Assembly (NCBI RefSeq): GCF_040183065.1
Contig: NC_091132.1
Span: forward strand, 162,924,102-162,988,101
Reading direction: 5' to 3'
Origin: Periplaneta americana
Lineage: Eukaryota; Arthropoda; Insecta; Blattodea; Blattidae
DNA: 64,000 nucleotides
The notes under the pieces are model-generated. The model made no database searches. It was not told the DNA's origin and saw only the letters and a list, made by a program, of their open reading frames with translations. Position numbers and translations under genes: made by a program. Below, piece after piece: positions 1 to 12,079 of the stretch (position 1 is the first letter of the stretch; the number at the start of each line of letters is the position of its first letter).

Positions 1-1330
1 CATCATGTAAACCTAATTATAAAAATGAGTCAGTAGTAAAATTCCTAGCATTTCTGATATGATACTCTATATTTAATAATACATGGACATCATTTTATTT
101 TCCTAGCATTTCTAATAATAGCCTGGCTATATCCTTGGGTTAACAATTGGGAACCGGAAACAGCATTTGCCACCTGCTTCCACGAATGCAGTTCGATGAT
201 ACTGGCATAAAATACAAGCAAATCACTTTACTAGGTATAGGACGAAAGAAAAGTATTTCACCCATTTACGTAAACTAGGAAATTTCGCGATTTTGTATTT
301 GTGATTTTCATTGGGTTTTTCTTTAATCAAAATATAGTACAGTATTAACAATAAGGGTTTTTTTCTCATGAACTGAGCTATCCATTCGGACGCATTCATT
401 ATACAGTGTACATTATACTAACTACAACAATTTAGCATACTATAAAGAGAGTGGATTAAATGAAAAATAAACATAATATGGATATTTAGACACATTTTTG
501 AAAATGGTGGCAGTTCATTTGCATAGAGGCTTTAGCTCTTTCCTGCATATTATTCCACTATAAACTATTGTATCTAATTCCAATTACCAGTTTCGTCCTT
601 CGTACTAGTAACTCATGTTGAAATAATTCTGTACCTACTCTATAAAAGAGTACCTTAAGTACTGTAAATTCAAACTTCACTTCTGCCCGATGTCAAAAGA
701 TAAAATTACTCAGACATGCTCAGTACTGTCCGTCCAAATGGTTCTGTCGCAGTATCGTAGACAGGAGGGGGTGAATCGCATGACAGTTCATTACCTAACG
801 AGGCCCTTTAATTTTACTTATTTTAAACAGTTGTATAATATTACGTAGACGTCCAATTCCTAACAGAAATTAATGTTTTCAGAAAATAGATAAGACAGTC
901 CAACCACTAGCCTTTACAGAGGGGCGAGCAGAAGTGGGTAGGGAGGAAACCGGGATGCGACGTAGGCAAGCGGACGACAGTACCTGTGCGAAAATATAAT
1001 TCAATATTGAAAACTCTTTCGTCACTGGAAAAGGCGAACATGTTTGTGGAACATACTATACTCACTAACTCAGTACTGTTTACTATGACTGTAAGACGAC
1101 TTGACTGCACACGCAGCCTTGGTTCTGTGTGGGATTGGAATTTTACTAGTAGAGGGGTTGGGAGTGAAGCACATTCAAAAACTAAGGTACAATATAAATT
1201 GAAGTAAAAATAAAATAATGCCCCTGTATAATACGACAATGTTGAATCAATTTTACAACCATAAGATTATTTACAGTACATTTTCATGGCTCATAAGTTG
1301 GGTGCAGAAGGATAGAGGGAGCAACAAGCA
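1..1330. other. Non-coding spacer of copy A, nothing recognised
   Basis: I see no coding exon, RNA gene or convincing element here. The first 60 bases and about 1215-1330 match copy B near 29960-30120, so about 60-1215 is an insertion specific to copy A. I could not assign it to a transposon family. The two overlapping short open frames at 907-1239 and 986-1207 are on opposite strands and have no recognisable product. Confidence 0.4.
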
Positions 1331-1520
1331 ATTACGGCCCCATGTAGTATTTTGTACCTGAATCGGCAAAATTAGTACCAAGAGGGGTGGGGATCTTATG
1401 ATAGTTACCAATTTGGTCCCAGCTTGGACTTTGAGGAATGTGGTCTCTTATGTTAATGGCTGTGACATACTTAAAATAAGCACTACTGGTATATCTGCAT
1501 ATTAATAGTAAACTACTTAC

Positions 1521-1658
1521 ATCAACTTCAGACTTCACCATAGGAAAGGTAATAGGCACTGAAATGTGTTCTACTTTTATCTCTGATTTGAGATCACAGC
1601 AGTGGTCCACGCATTCCATCTTCATACCCATCACTTCCAGATTCGATAAATTGCCTTC
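1521..1658 (-). CDS. Second zinc-finger gene (copy A), coding exon 2
   Basis: This internal exon of 138 bp (46 codons, phase 0 at both ends) encodes an acidic leader peptide starting EGNLSNLEV and ending MVKSEVD. It is bounded by an acceptor (tag at 1659-1661) and a GTAAGT donor (1515-1520). It is the paralogue of the exon at 30286-30417 with two additional codons. In insect zinc-finger genes of this kind, such exons lie between the start exon and the finger-array exon and carry no fingers themselves. The finger exons of this gene would be left of the window, so the gene is partial here. The assignment is strong because both splice sites and the frame are conserved between the copies. Confidence 0.8.
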
Positions 1659-1925
1659 CTACAGAAAATAAAGTCATCTTGGATAAAATTATTTAGCTAT
1701 TTTAAAGTTCAATTGATGTGTAATAACTTACAATCTAGTTCTGCTTGGCAATCACTGACTAACTCTTTCAACACAGACAACAAATTAAAGAAGAATACAG
1801 AAGGCAGAATAGGAACTAGATCATAAGAGACACAGGTAACGTCTGATAATAAGCGAGGTGTTCCTTCCAAAAGTAAATTACATAGTTACTGCAATAATAT
1901 GTGTAACAGAAGCTGAATTGATAGA
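1652..1925. repeat. Direct repeat, first copy (exon 2 acceptor and upstream intron)
   Basis: This stretch is repeated at 3772-4030. It begins with the last seven bases of intron and first bases of exon 2 (ttgccttcctac) and continues into the intron. Copy B has only one version (30411-30660). The 1.85 kb between the two copies, which holds a LINE fragment and a SINE, is absent from copy B. Confidence 0.7.
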
Positions 1926-2704
1926 AAGATTTATTGATATTAGTTCACAAAAGTACCAAACTTAATAATTTAACAAAAAAATCTATATACAAAAGTAGTT
2001 ATACATAATAAATATAAAATATCGTAAACTACTTAATTTATCGCAAATCTCAATAATTTATTGGTTCAAACTCGCACTTACGTCTGGTTTTAGTGCATGC
2101 TTAAACCAATCGTGATAACCATTAAAACTTTAAACCTTATTTATCTGCTCCTTTTCACAATTTACTACCATGAATATTTTTAATACTTTTTAAATTTTAA
2201 CTCTACAATAAACAAGTGCAAATTAATCTTTCCTGTTGCTCTATTTATCCAATATTTATGTTTAATGTTTAGGTCCTATTTTACATAATAACTTATCATT
2301 TCAAATAGGGGACAGACGTCGACATACTGTAAGTCATGAGCCTGAAATAGCTGAATCGGTACATTCCATATGTAGCTTAATCTTTACTCTTGCAATATTT
2401 TCTTGTCAGCGGAATCGTTTGCGTAACTTCAATGAAGACTACCGCATACATGTTTCAACACAAACTTGACAAGTTGCTTACATAATCAACATCAATTTAG
2501 TTTCATTATTGTATCGTATGCACTCATTTTCGATTCATTGCTATTAACAATAACAATAACAAACAAAACTGCCTCCCATTGGAGGTAGCCCAGAAGGACT
2601 CAGTATACTCTCCTACATGAATTTTGCAATATTGAATGTTTACATAAATTTTGTAGAAAGAAAATTAAAATAAACATATATGAATAGAAAGTGAATAAAA
2701 AAAA

Positions 2705-3220
2705 TTAAACAGAGTGAATATGATGACTCAGAATTTGGCAAGAGCGTTTCAAAACTGAAGTTATGATGTCAGCAGTAAGTGTCTGTGGTAGTTCAAAAGT
2801 CTTCCTGAAGCTTTCAAAGAACTTGGGAATCACACCACGAGCTCCAATAAGAAGACCAATCACCTCAATGTCTTCAAGCTGGTATTTTGCTTTGAAGTAA
2901 TCAACTGTTGGCAGATAAATGTTGATCTTTTCTTTATTGACATCCTCCGGCTGGCTACTCCCTGTTTCAATCCTTATGGTAGGATCAATTATATATCCTT
3001 TCTTGGTAGTCTGGGAATACGCTATGATGTCAATACATCTAGAGGAGCCATTAGTAGCAAGGCAAAAGACTTCCTCTTCTACTGTCCAAGACTTTTTTCT
3101 TAAAGCAGTTGCAATTAAGGATCGAACATGATGGTGTCTGGCATTTCGGAGGAGTAAACCTCTGTTACACTGACCTTGGACGTGGGCATTCTTATTGAAT
3201 TTAAAATATAGGAGTTAACC
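2705..3220 (-). pseudogene. LINE 3' fragment, C-terminal endonuclease-like domain
   Basis: Read on the minus strand, an uninterrupted frame runs from about 3220 to a TAA at 2705-2707. It has no start codon because it is a 5'-truncated copy. The peptide includes GLLLRNARHHHVRS, then SRCIDIIAYS, GYIIDPTIRIE, INIYLPTVDYFKAKY and VIGLLIGARGVIPKFFE. This order resembles the C-terminal domain after the reverse transcriptase in some arthropod non-LTR elements; the pattern of acidic D residues (CIDIIA, IIDPT) suggests a restriction-endonuclease-like fold. The family is named from memory and is tentative. It is absent from copy B, so it inserted after the duplication or was lost there. It lies in an intron of the partial zinc-finger gene, in the same orientation. 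Confidence 0.6.
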
Positions 3221-3370
3221 AATTTATAAAGTCACATTATCTTCTGAACTTTTAATAATTAATATAGCTATCGGAATACATTAATAACTTCATTAATTCT
3301 CTGTTTTCAATATTTTTTTATTATTATTTTAAAACCTAGACGTTATTCTATCTTATTTTCAAAAACTGTC

Positions 3371-3612
3371 TTTTTTTTTTTATTGGGTTATTTTACGACG
3401 CTGTATCAACATCTAGGTTATTTAGCGTCTGAATGATATGAAGGTGATAATGCCGGTGAAATGAGTCCGAGGTCCAGCACCGAAAGTTACCCAGCATTTG
3501 CTCGTATTGGGTTGAGGGAAAACCCCGGAGAAAACCTCAACCAGGTAACTTGCCCCGACCGGGATTCGAACCCAGGCCACCTGGTTTCGCGGCCAGACGC
3601 GCTGACTGACTG
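3371..3612 (-). mobile_element. tRNA-derived SINE (minus orientation)
   Basis: A B-box-like motif on the minus strand (GGGTTCGAATCCC, complement near 3560-3575) marks the tRNA-derived head at the right end. The body reads towards a tail with attttacgacgctgtatcaa at about 3390 and a poly-A (here poly-T, 3371-3381). The tail matches those of the SINEs at 20969 and 42028. Confidence 0.7.
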
Positions 3613-3771
3613 TCTTCTTATCTTATTTAGTTAATAATTAGATTTTCTAATTTTAGGAAAATTTAATCTTTGCTGATGCCTATCTCTTAGTAGGTAGTTT
3701 CGTTCAGTATCTATATCCTTGATTGAATTTACTTTATTTCTGCGATAGTTTCTATTTGTCATTTTACCTCT

Positions 3772-4030
3772 TGCCTTCCTACAGAAAATAGTCATCTTGG
3801 ATAAAATTATTTAGCTATTTTAAAGTTCAATTGATGTGTAGTAACTTACAATCTAGTTCTGAATGGCAATCATTGGCTAACTCTTTCAACATAGACAACA
3901 AATTAAGGAAGAGTACAGAAGGCAGAATAGAAACTAAATCATAAGAGGCACAGGTAACGTCCGATAATAGGCGAGGTGTTCCTTCAGAAAATAATTTACA
4001 TAGGTACTACAATAATATGTGTTACAGAAG
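3772..4030. repeat. Direct repeat, second copy (truncated exon 2 edge)
   Basis: Duplicate of 1652-1925, starting with only the first bases of exon 2. The exon here is broken off and not functional. Sequence continuing to the right (4030-4115) matches copy B at 30660-30755, so this copy is the original intron flank and 1652-1925 stays attached to the intact exon. Confidence 0.65.
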
Positions 4031-4426
4031 TTGATTTATATCCTATACAATCTGTGTCAATGTTTTTCCAAGAAGAATATTTGATTACTAAGGACAATAC
4101 CGAAGTGGAATTATGTGTACTTGTGGGAGGGAATTATCACTCACAATATATCACAGATTGTTTTAAATATTCTACAGAGACAAATGTAACTACAGCAACC
4201 TTACAGTATTTCACCATTAACAGCTACTTGGAAGAAATTCCTAATACTATCATCGTGTAAGAGCTAACTACTAGAATAGTACCACTTTACCCACAGAAGA
4301 GGTGAAAGATCCTACGGCGTAGCACTCTAATTTAGTCTACTGAATATAAAGTGTAAAATGTAATATTTTTCTTGCATGGTCAAACAAACAAATAAACAAA
4401 ATACATAGTGTGTCTTTTCAGTTTAC

Positions 4427-4527
4427 CTCTGATAAAGTGTTATTCTCCCTTATTTCGTATGTGTCACCCTGTGGTTGTAAGTCCAATGGATCAGCGTTAG
4501 GTTCCATCTTGATAACATCCATCAGAA
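4427..4527 (-). CDS. Second zinc-finger gene (copy A), start-codon exon
   Basis: The minus-strand exon begins after a polypyrimidine-AG acceptor (tag at 4528-4530), has five bases of 5' UTR, then ATG at 4520-4522. It encodes 32 residues beginning MDVIKMEPNADPLDLQ and ending NNTLSE, and stops at a GTAAAC donor (4421-4426), phase 0. The paralogous exon at 35068-35168 has the same length, start, acceptor and donor. A non-coding first exon must therefore lie upstream (higher coordinates). This acidic leader with the MDVIKMEP start is typical, from memory, of a large cockroach/termite C2H2 zinc-finger family. Confidence 0.8.
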
Positions 4528-4530
4528 CTA

Positions 4531-6480
4531 AAAAAAAAAAGGTTGGATAACCGGCAGTGGTTGACACAAAATGAGCTGTGATGAAAAACTTATTTCAATT
4601 CGCTATCACACAATTAATATACATGTCTAAAGATTTCGGTAAGTAGGCTAATAATGACGTTACATAGTAATATGAACATATTTAGTAATGTGTAATTTTG
4701 ACGAAAGATCAACTACATTTATTTTATGTAGCTACAGACAATGTACTTGAAATATATTAACGTTTCTATAATATGGTACTGACTTTACCATTGTTTTTGG
4801 CTAAATTAAATGGCTCTGTTAATGTATTCTTGTTATTCCCATATTACATATTGGGATAACTTTGTACCGTCAGTCTAACATTGTACCTGTTCCCAATTTT
4901 ATACAAGATGTAATTTCACATATCCTAAGTGTGATAGGGCCAAAATCTTTGGATCTTATTACCTAAGATCTCTATGCCTTGCTTTCTATCTATTATGTCC
5001 GGTTCCTAAACAATATCTAAGGCTGCAAGTGGTAAATATTACATTCTGTTTATAGTAGCTGGTTTATATATGTATATAATTTTATGTTACCATTACAATT
5101 ATTATAAATGTTAATGCTCATCCTCTCTTCTTTAAAATACAATAATAACCTAGTTGACATACATAATTCCATGTCCTGCAAAAATCATAAAATTAATTCG
5201 ACAGTGCTGTTTCGGCTCGATTTCAGGGTTACTTTGTGCCAACAAATAAAAACCAATAATGTTAGTCATATGACTTATTTTAATGGAAAATATTATGGTA
5301 ATTACTTGGCACTATATGATATGATTTTTTTTATGTCAACATTTACAACCATGTAATGTGGACCTCACAATTTTTGTATCCTGTGCCACAATTACATTCG
5401 TTACAGATATACCTTTTCTAGACGCTCTTATACTTGACTTTCGACCCGATTTAAATTGATCAGTATTCACACATTAAATCCTAACAACTTATTTAGATCA
5501 TTCAAAATTGATACTTTTACGACTCTTTTCTTGATTTTCAGTTCACTTATATCGCACACACACTGTTTCTAATAATACTTGTTACTAAAACGTACAGTAC
5601 CATTGTCCAATAAGTTCGTTATTATGTCTGTTTCTTGTGTACTTTTCTTTTTCAGATTGCACTAATTTTCTACATGTTATACTTCACTATCCTAGCTAGC
5701 CTCCTCCGCCATACTCATCATCTATTTTCAATATCTCTATCGCTTTTCTTAATTCCTATTACAGTTCTCTAATTCATTCACAATTGACACTCTATCACTC
5801 TGTTCTTGATTTTCAGTTCACTTAGACTATATCGAGGACACACTGTTTCTAATAATACTTGTTACTAAATCATATTATACCATTGTCAATACGCTCGATT
5901 TATGTCTGTTTCATGCGTATCTTTCATATTCCGATCTCACTATTTACACTATATTATTATTAACAATGTGAACGTTCTCGCCGAATCTTGGCATCTTCAG
6001 ATGTAATTAGTTTACATCTTATGAAAACATTGGAATACATATTAAAATGTGTTAAATAATGTAAGCAATGTTGCAATTAAAAGTTAAAAACATGAAAAAG
6101 ATAAAAAAACAATGATACATATGAAGTCACTACATATTTCATATACAGTAATTATGCATACTTAACTAAAACCAGAGCACATGTGCGGGGAATATTATGT
6201 CTTTTTATTTGCTGATATTTGAGTTATTGGAACTTATAAAAGATGAATTCTAAATTACTTTGTACCGCTACAAAGTTTGTAAGCATAAGCAATTAAATTT
6301 GATTATTAATAAATTTAATCAATTTGTTTATTAAATAACATGAGTTAGTTATTACATGAAATTAATATAAAATGTAACTATTAGATCTACTACAGGAACA
6401 TTTTAAATTTTCATTGAAGAATTAAGTTAATTTTCTTTTTACTAAGTCTCACATAGTTTGCGCTTTAATGAAATTTCTTT
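4531..6480. other. Intron or upstream sequence of copy A, no gene seen
   Basis: AT-rich sequence, colinear in part with copy B (about 35170-36920). The only structure I see is an imperfect tandem repeat at 5510-5945, listed separately. Open frames such as the one at 5108-5356 have no recognisable product. Confidence 0.5.
5510..5945. repeat. Imperfect tandem repeat, period about 275 bp
   Basis: The string ttcttgattttcagttcact occurs at 5528 and again at 5803, each followed by acacactgtttctaataata or a near match, with similar sequence for about 150 bp. It is absent from the aligned part of copy B. Confidence 0.6.
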
Positions 6481-6539
6481 GACCTTGTTTATTTAAGTAC
6501 TATTCTAATTTTTACACTCGTCTTCAATTTCCACAATGT

Positions 6540-6790
6540 GTTGAAATTTTTAGATGGCAAGATGTTAAAAGGGTTCCCCAAAGCGAAGATAGTGTGCAAT
6601 AACTGCAAGGTATTCCAGAAAACGCTACAGGAAGGACTAAAGAATATAAACACTAAAAAACTTTGTGAATGAGAAGCTTCATGTTTGTGTTCCATCCCAA
6701 GGCAAACAACATGAATAAATTGCAAAATTAACACACAAATACGTTTTCACCGAGAATGTTGTTTCTCCGTGCTATGATGACATTGTAATG
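6540..6790 (+). pseudogene. Decayed pipsqueak-type helix-turn-helix sequence (copy A)
   Basis: With frameshifts and stops, the plus strand reads fragments such as NINTKK, EASCLCSIPRQT and INCKI. The better-preserved paralogue at 38690-38900 reads SLEDINTGKVSQREATCLYS followed by IPRQTLVNKL, which matches the HTH_psq/CENP-B type DNA-binding motif found in pogo-like transposases and pipsqueak-domain proteins. In copy A the sequence continues after the hAT-like insertion, at 8735-8935. It is a relic present before the duplication and is not a working gene. Confidence 0.5.
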
Positions 6791-6798
6791 GTCTTAAG

Positions 6799-8729
6799 CA
6801 GAGCCTTCTTCAGTTACAAGCCGGAGCATGGGTAGGTTTGGCAACTCTGAGTGGAGGCAGGAGATTCTAAAGTGGTATTGATATAATTGTGCTTGCTCAT
6901 TGCTTTCGTTGTACGTAACGTGTATTTTTTCAATATTACTTTATGCACAAAGGTAAGATCAAGATTCAGAATAGTGATGTAAATTATTATGGATTCGAAA
7001 ATAGTGTTTTATTGCAATCAATTAGCTATACTTCAGAATACGGCGTAAGTAGGCTACTTACATACAAAGACTTCCACTTAAAATAATTACAAAAAAAAAT
7101 ATTTTTATTGATAGTACAAATGTAAATAAATAAAAAAGATATTCCTTGCACCGAAAATAATAAAATCAATAATGCAATAAAGACTTAAGTTTCTACGCAG
7201 TATTCATAAGTTCCATTCACTTAACAAATTTGTGGCTAGCAAATTGACAATGTTTTGCGACTTTATGGTGTTTCACCTGTAACGTGAAAGGTTTACGATA
7301 CATTTTAATATTATCTTATGCGATTATCCATCGTGCTTTTCTATAAATACTGTATTTCAGATGCCCAGGAAGCCAGTTTTAGTTTGAACCTGGCCAGTCA
7401 CTGTAAGGTTCCTGTTATCCTAAATTATTTGTTATAAACTTTTTAAGATATAACTACTGCAAACAAGCTAAGAATGTAAATTATGCAAATAAAATAAAAA
7501 GGTAAATAGAGGAAACTATTGACATATAATAAAATATGAGTACGTAAATACAGTTAGGTCAAATATACAGATCTATGAAAACATGAAGAAACATACCTTC
7601 AACATAATACGTAACAAAACACATCATTATCTATTAAGTATGTGCCAATTAGCGTAAACTCAGTGAACTTTAAATCCTGTAAATACGAAGTGAAAAGAAA
7701 CATATTTATAACTAATTTATTACAAAAGAAATAATATTAATCAACAAACTTTGAAAAGAACAAATGCATCCACAAATTATAGGTAGTTCTGACGAATAAC
7801 AGGCATTCCGAATCTTCAACAAAACTGCAACATTTATGGGATCACAAAACAGCTGTTTACAATGAACTTGAAACTCAACGGCGTAACTTTATTGATATAT
7901 TAATATTCAGGGAGAAAAATTCGCTCCGGCGCCGGGAATCGAACCCGGGTCCTTGGTTCTAAGTACCAAGCGCTCTGACCACTGAGCTACGCCGAATCCG
8001 ATCCACAGCACCGGACCGAACCTTCCTCCCCGAATGTTTCCCTTTTGGCCTGACTCCAAGTTAGGCATATATGTTGACGTATATGTCCAATGTCAACTGC
8101 CATTATATTAGGAGCGCACTCAGTTGAGTGACTTGTTTGGCCGGGATTCCGCAGTTAAGTGCACAGTAATCTGTACAGAAATATGCACTGCCAGCTATGA
8201 GAGCGCTTGGTACGTAGAACCAAGGACCCGGGTTCGATCCCCGGCGCCGGAGCGAATTTTTCTCCCTGAATATCAATTGTCAATATTACAGATATTATTC
8301 TGTAGGACAAATTAATAAAAATATCTTTATTGATATAGCAGGTGAGACCCAACAATTTGGCTAGAATTCTGATACACCACAAACCACAAATAAGACTATA
8401 AAAATGTAGTTTATATAATATTTAATATTTAGAAAATTGTCAATTATTTTGTCATTATTAATAACTGTAAAAATTGGCAAAGACTGCAACCATATTTTCA
8501 TTTATTGCCTTGTTTTTCTCGCCAATACGCACTTAGTTTATAATACATCAACAATTAACGTTTGGTACAACCGCGAACATAATTCCATCGACACACACTT
8601 ATATTGTAACATTAATTTACATTGAAAATCGGCATTAGCACAAACACGTGTTCTGTGTGGTAGGCCTACGGTTGACAGTTAATGACAGTGTTGCCGACGT
8701 ATGGCTCCCGCTTGTAACTGAAGAAGGCT
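6799..8729. mobile_element. hAT-like non-autonomous DNA transposon (copy A)
   Basis: The terminal inverted repeats (TIRs) begin CAGAGCCTTCTTCAGTTACA at 6799 and end with the inverse at 8729. The element is flanked by tcttaag (6792-6798) and tcttaag (8730-8736). Copy B shows the uninterrupted site at about 38921-38940. The CAGAG terminus and 7-8 bp duplication fit the hAT superfamily. No intact transposase is visible. The same element, inverted, occupies 37003-38692 in copy B at a different target site. A tRNA-like palindrome is nested at 7902-8322. Confidence 0.75.
7902..8322. mobile_element. Palindromic element with tRNA-like arms, nested in the hAT-like element
   Basis: The left arm at about 7908-7995 is the reverse complement of the right arm at about 8195-8275. 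Both arms hold a tRNA-like half with the B-box-type motif GGGTTCGATCCCC (right arm) and the sequence CTTGGT...ACCAAG, which would form an anticodon stem. The left arm keeps the D-arm-like end gagctacgcc. The element is flanked by the 11-12 bp duplication tttattgatata, at about 7890 and 8325. The copy B version of the hAT-like element lacks it (37405 region), so the empty site is known. Confidence 0.7.
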
Positions 8730-8734
8730 CTGTC

Positions 8735-8935
8735 TTAAGTAAAGGATCACTGTCTGGAAGATCTACAGTCAATGGCATTGAACTGCATGGTCCCATCTCC
8801 AAATACAAAAACAGTGGAAACGTCAAGAAGGGAAGGCAAATCATGTTGCATGACCAGTTTGAAATAACAAAGGAAGTTAATAAGTTAGCAAATAAAAAGG
8901 GCACATATGAACTGAATAGGTTAAGATTGTGAAGA
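8735..8935 (+). pseudogene. Continuation of the psq-like relic (copy A), right of the hAT-like element
   Basis: This stretch aligns with 38930-39125 in copy B. Copy A still has an open frame ending KGTYELNRLRL with TGA at 8930-8932, whereas copy B has an internal stop but keeps the same terminal residues and stop. The open frame starting at 8648 crosses the end of the transposon, so its first part is not coding. I do not recognise this C-terminal peptide. Confidence 0.4.
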
Positions 8936-9212
8936 ATTTGATTAGCGAATTAAAAATAACTAATATCAAACATTTGTGTAGGCAATAAACACATAAAAAT
9001 AGTGTTTATATTTTCTTTTGTAGTGCTAGTATAGTGTAGGCCTATTGCTATATATTGTAAATATTCTATGTTTTGCAATAAACTTTTTTTTCGTGACTTC
9101 ATATAAAATAAACTTGTATGGTCAAATTTACCTTGAATTTGAAGGGGAATATAGAGAAACTAATTTAATAGGAAAACACTCACGTGGTACAGTTTTCCCA
9201 ATTAGTCCTGTA

Positions 9213-9504
9213 TAGTCGGAGGCACCGATTTTGGCAGATGACCTCGAAGACATTTCCAGTAGGCGAGCCAGTATTGTTTGTGTAAGCTGCGAGAATGAGA
9301 TGCGATAACATTCTGAGTCGTTCATATTTTCATAACAGCAGCTCATATCAATTATCCTTATTATGAAACACACCACGGTACAGTCCTACTCAAAGAATAC
9401 CTTTAATAAATGTAAATGACTTCCGTTCGCAATGATTTTACAATATGTCTCCTACATTTTCTAAATTAAATTAATTCTTAATTAAAAGGAAAAAGCATTG
9501 CATT

Positions 9505-9551
<47 letters not shown>

Positions 9552-10825
9552 CCTACCCTTACCAGATCAATATACAAGATTTGTCCAGTAATATTCTAGG
9601 GATCTTCTACTGGTGGTACAATTCAAGTTAATAAAATTAAGATTCTTCTTAATAATCGAAATATAATTTGGTTAATTGGGTAAAATTGCATGCTGCGGAA
9701 GTTAGATTTATATAAGAGTATAATAAATAGGATTGTAATGGATATTACAAGGGCAATAATTTCTTCACACGCACATTGTGAATAGAACAGAGAAGAAAGC
9801 ATTTTAAAATATTCGAAATCGTACAAAATATCGGAGAAACAAATTTTCCCTGCACAAATTGCACCAATTGAAAAACATAATTACCATTCACAATAAATAC
9901 TGTACTTTATGGATTCTAAAAAGTTATTTATTAATCTAGAGGTATTGGCTGATGACTATACTCAATTCCAGCAAAACATTCATTCAGAATATGTACAAAT
10001 TACACTTTGGATTTTACTAAATGTATAGGCCTACTATCAAAAGGTGTTACATACCCCCTTAAATACTGTGCATGTGTTACCTGTGCGATATCCGATGTTT
10101 AATTTTTAAAAATATAATTCATAGTACTGAAACTGCCATATTGAATTCGCACAAATTGTATTATTCGTAATTTTCATCTCGAAAACCCCTAAGATATCTA
10201 ATTTAATTTTTCACCCATTTTTGTCCCACTCCACCACTTTAGGGACAAAGTCGGACTAAATAATACCTTATTCGTATTCTGTGCTCGCAAAGATCCCCAG
10301 ATATTGACTTTCATCGAGATCGGATGACATGAGATTTCTCACTCCCTTCTGCCTTTTCATCAGTACCGTACCTTAGGATATGGTATTTAAAAAATCTAAG
10401 AATGTTTAACCAATATTGTAGAGAGTAACCTTCATTTTAAATTTTACGTCTCTAGTTAAATATAGTTTAGTGAATTTTTAAAATCGTCGACTTCTTTCTC
10501 TCTCCTCTCTGCTCGGAAGTAAAAAAACCTGAACTTATTTCAAGGGAGTAGCCTACATGAAATTGAATTTTTTTACTTTCCTTTTACATTTTAGAAACAA
10601 TTCTGAGAGATGAGATGAATAGTCTAACCCAATTTTATGAGTGAATCTTTGTTTTAAATTTAAAGGCTGCACGTCTGCTGGTTAAAAAAAATAAATCGAT
10701 ATAATTATTTTGATCATTACTGCTTCCCATTTTCCATCCCTTAATGTTCGTATTTCGTAAAACTCAGTCGTATCTATTGACTAAGGATTAACATATTTCC
10801 ATCTACATATATATTTCCATATCCT
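9213..10825. other. Copy-A-specific insertion, mostly unassigned
   Basis: About 9213-11432 is absent from copy B, where the flanks join near 39405-39420. It contains an (AT)n microsatellite at 9510-9549 and the RTE-like LINE fragment at 10826-11200. I see no other gene. The remainder could be the body of an unidentified repeat. Confidence 0.45.
9510..9549. repeat. (AT)n microsatellite
   Basis: Uninterrupted AT dinucleotide repeat of about 20 units. Confidence 0.95.
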
Positions 10826-11200
10826 ATAATAGATTATATTTCCATTTCGTACAATATTCTGGTCACGAGACATAATCATATACTTTGTCTTTTCGGGATT
10901 TACTACCAAATCTATCGCTTTATTTGCTTCAAGTAAAATTTCCGTGTTTTCCCTAATCATTTGTGGAGTTTTCCTAACATATTCACGTCGTCCGCATAGA
11001 CAAAAAGCTGATGTAACCCGTTCAATTCCAAACCCTCTCTGTTATCCTGAACTTTCCTAATGGCATATTCTAGAGCGAAGTTAAAAAGTAAAGGTGATAG
11101 TGCATCTCCCTGCTTTAGCCCACAGTGAATTGGAAAAGCATCAGATAGAAACTGGCCTATAAGGACTCTGCTGTAAGTTTCATTGAGACACATTTCAATT
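10826..11200 (-). pseudogene. RTE-like LINE, reverse transcriptase fragment
   Basis: The minus-strand frame 10957-11193 encodes [20 protein letters not shown] and [20 protein letters not shown], then the catalytic FVYADD box and NMLGK. A frameshift follows, after which the sequence continues as IRENTEILLEANKAID and NPEKTKYMIMSRDQN down to about 10826. These are RT motifs around the palm domain of a non-LTR element. It is truncated at both ends. The downstream part of the same family forms the fragments at 35387-36185 and 21252-21407. Confidence 0.8.
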
Positions 11201-12079
11201 AATCGAACAAGTTTCTTGGGAATACCAAAGACACATATAGACTACTGTATTATTTGTATAGTTTTTGAAGGTGACTGTCCAGAGTGCACAAAAGCTCGGG
11301 CGTGCATGTTTACTCTTATGTCCTACCCATTCCACTGCGACAGAGATAACAGCCGATCTTGCAGAGGTGAGGGACTCGCTCTCCAGATCACAGTAAGAAA
11401 ATCCATCTGCCAAAATCCCTGGCGCGACCTATAACTCTCTACCATCATTTAATGTCAAATTTCACCTTTTTAAAATATGATTCTTGATTCAACCCATAAA
11501 ATATGTAGTTTTCTTAAATAATTTACTTTTAAATAACAATTTCAAAAGACATTACTGTAGGTAGGCTACAATAAGTATAAACATATTATAGAAGTGGTAC
11601 AAAGTTACATCAAATGACTGTAGCTATTAAAATGTATATAGCCTACTTACCTCTTTATTATAATTGCAAGCGCGCTTACACGTCTTTTTGTTTATAATTT
11701 CAATACTTAAACCTAATAACCACACTTCAACAATGTCCAATATTCTGTCTCGTTTCAAAACTGGAAGATAGAGTTAATTGGAGTCGAACGTTTTCACGTA
11801 ACATTTAATTGCATTCGAACCCTTTCACACAGGACTACTGATATGCTACAAAATGAATATAAGACGTTGGATTCAACTGCAGTCACGCTAGAATCAGAAA
11901 TCTTGTAACGCAAGAAAATAGATATTTTAAGAATATAAGACTTTTCGTGAAACAATGCATATATTTTAGCCTATACCATAGATTATGTTACTGTAACTGT
12001 TATAGGAGTACTCGTACACTAAGTTACTATAGCCTGAGCAATGTTTTGAACGTTCATTGGTAAAGGTTACGTAGTTATA

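Noticed and set aside
8124..8382. Open frames on both strands at 8124-8315 and 8155-8382
   Set aside because: They lie across the tRNA-like palindrome and the hAT-like end and have no protein similarity.
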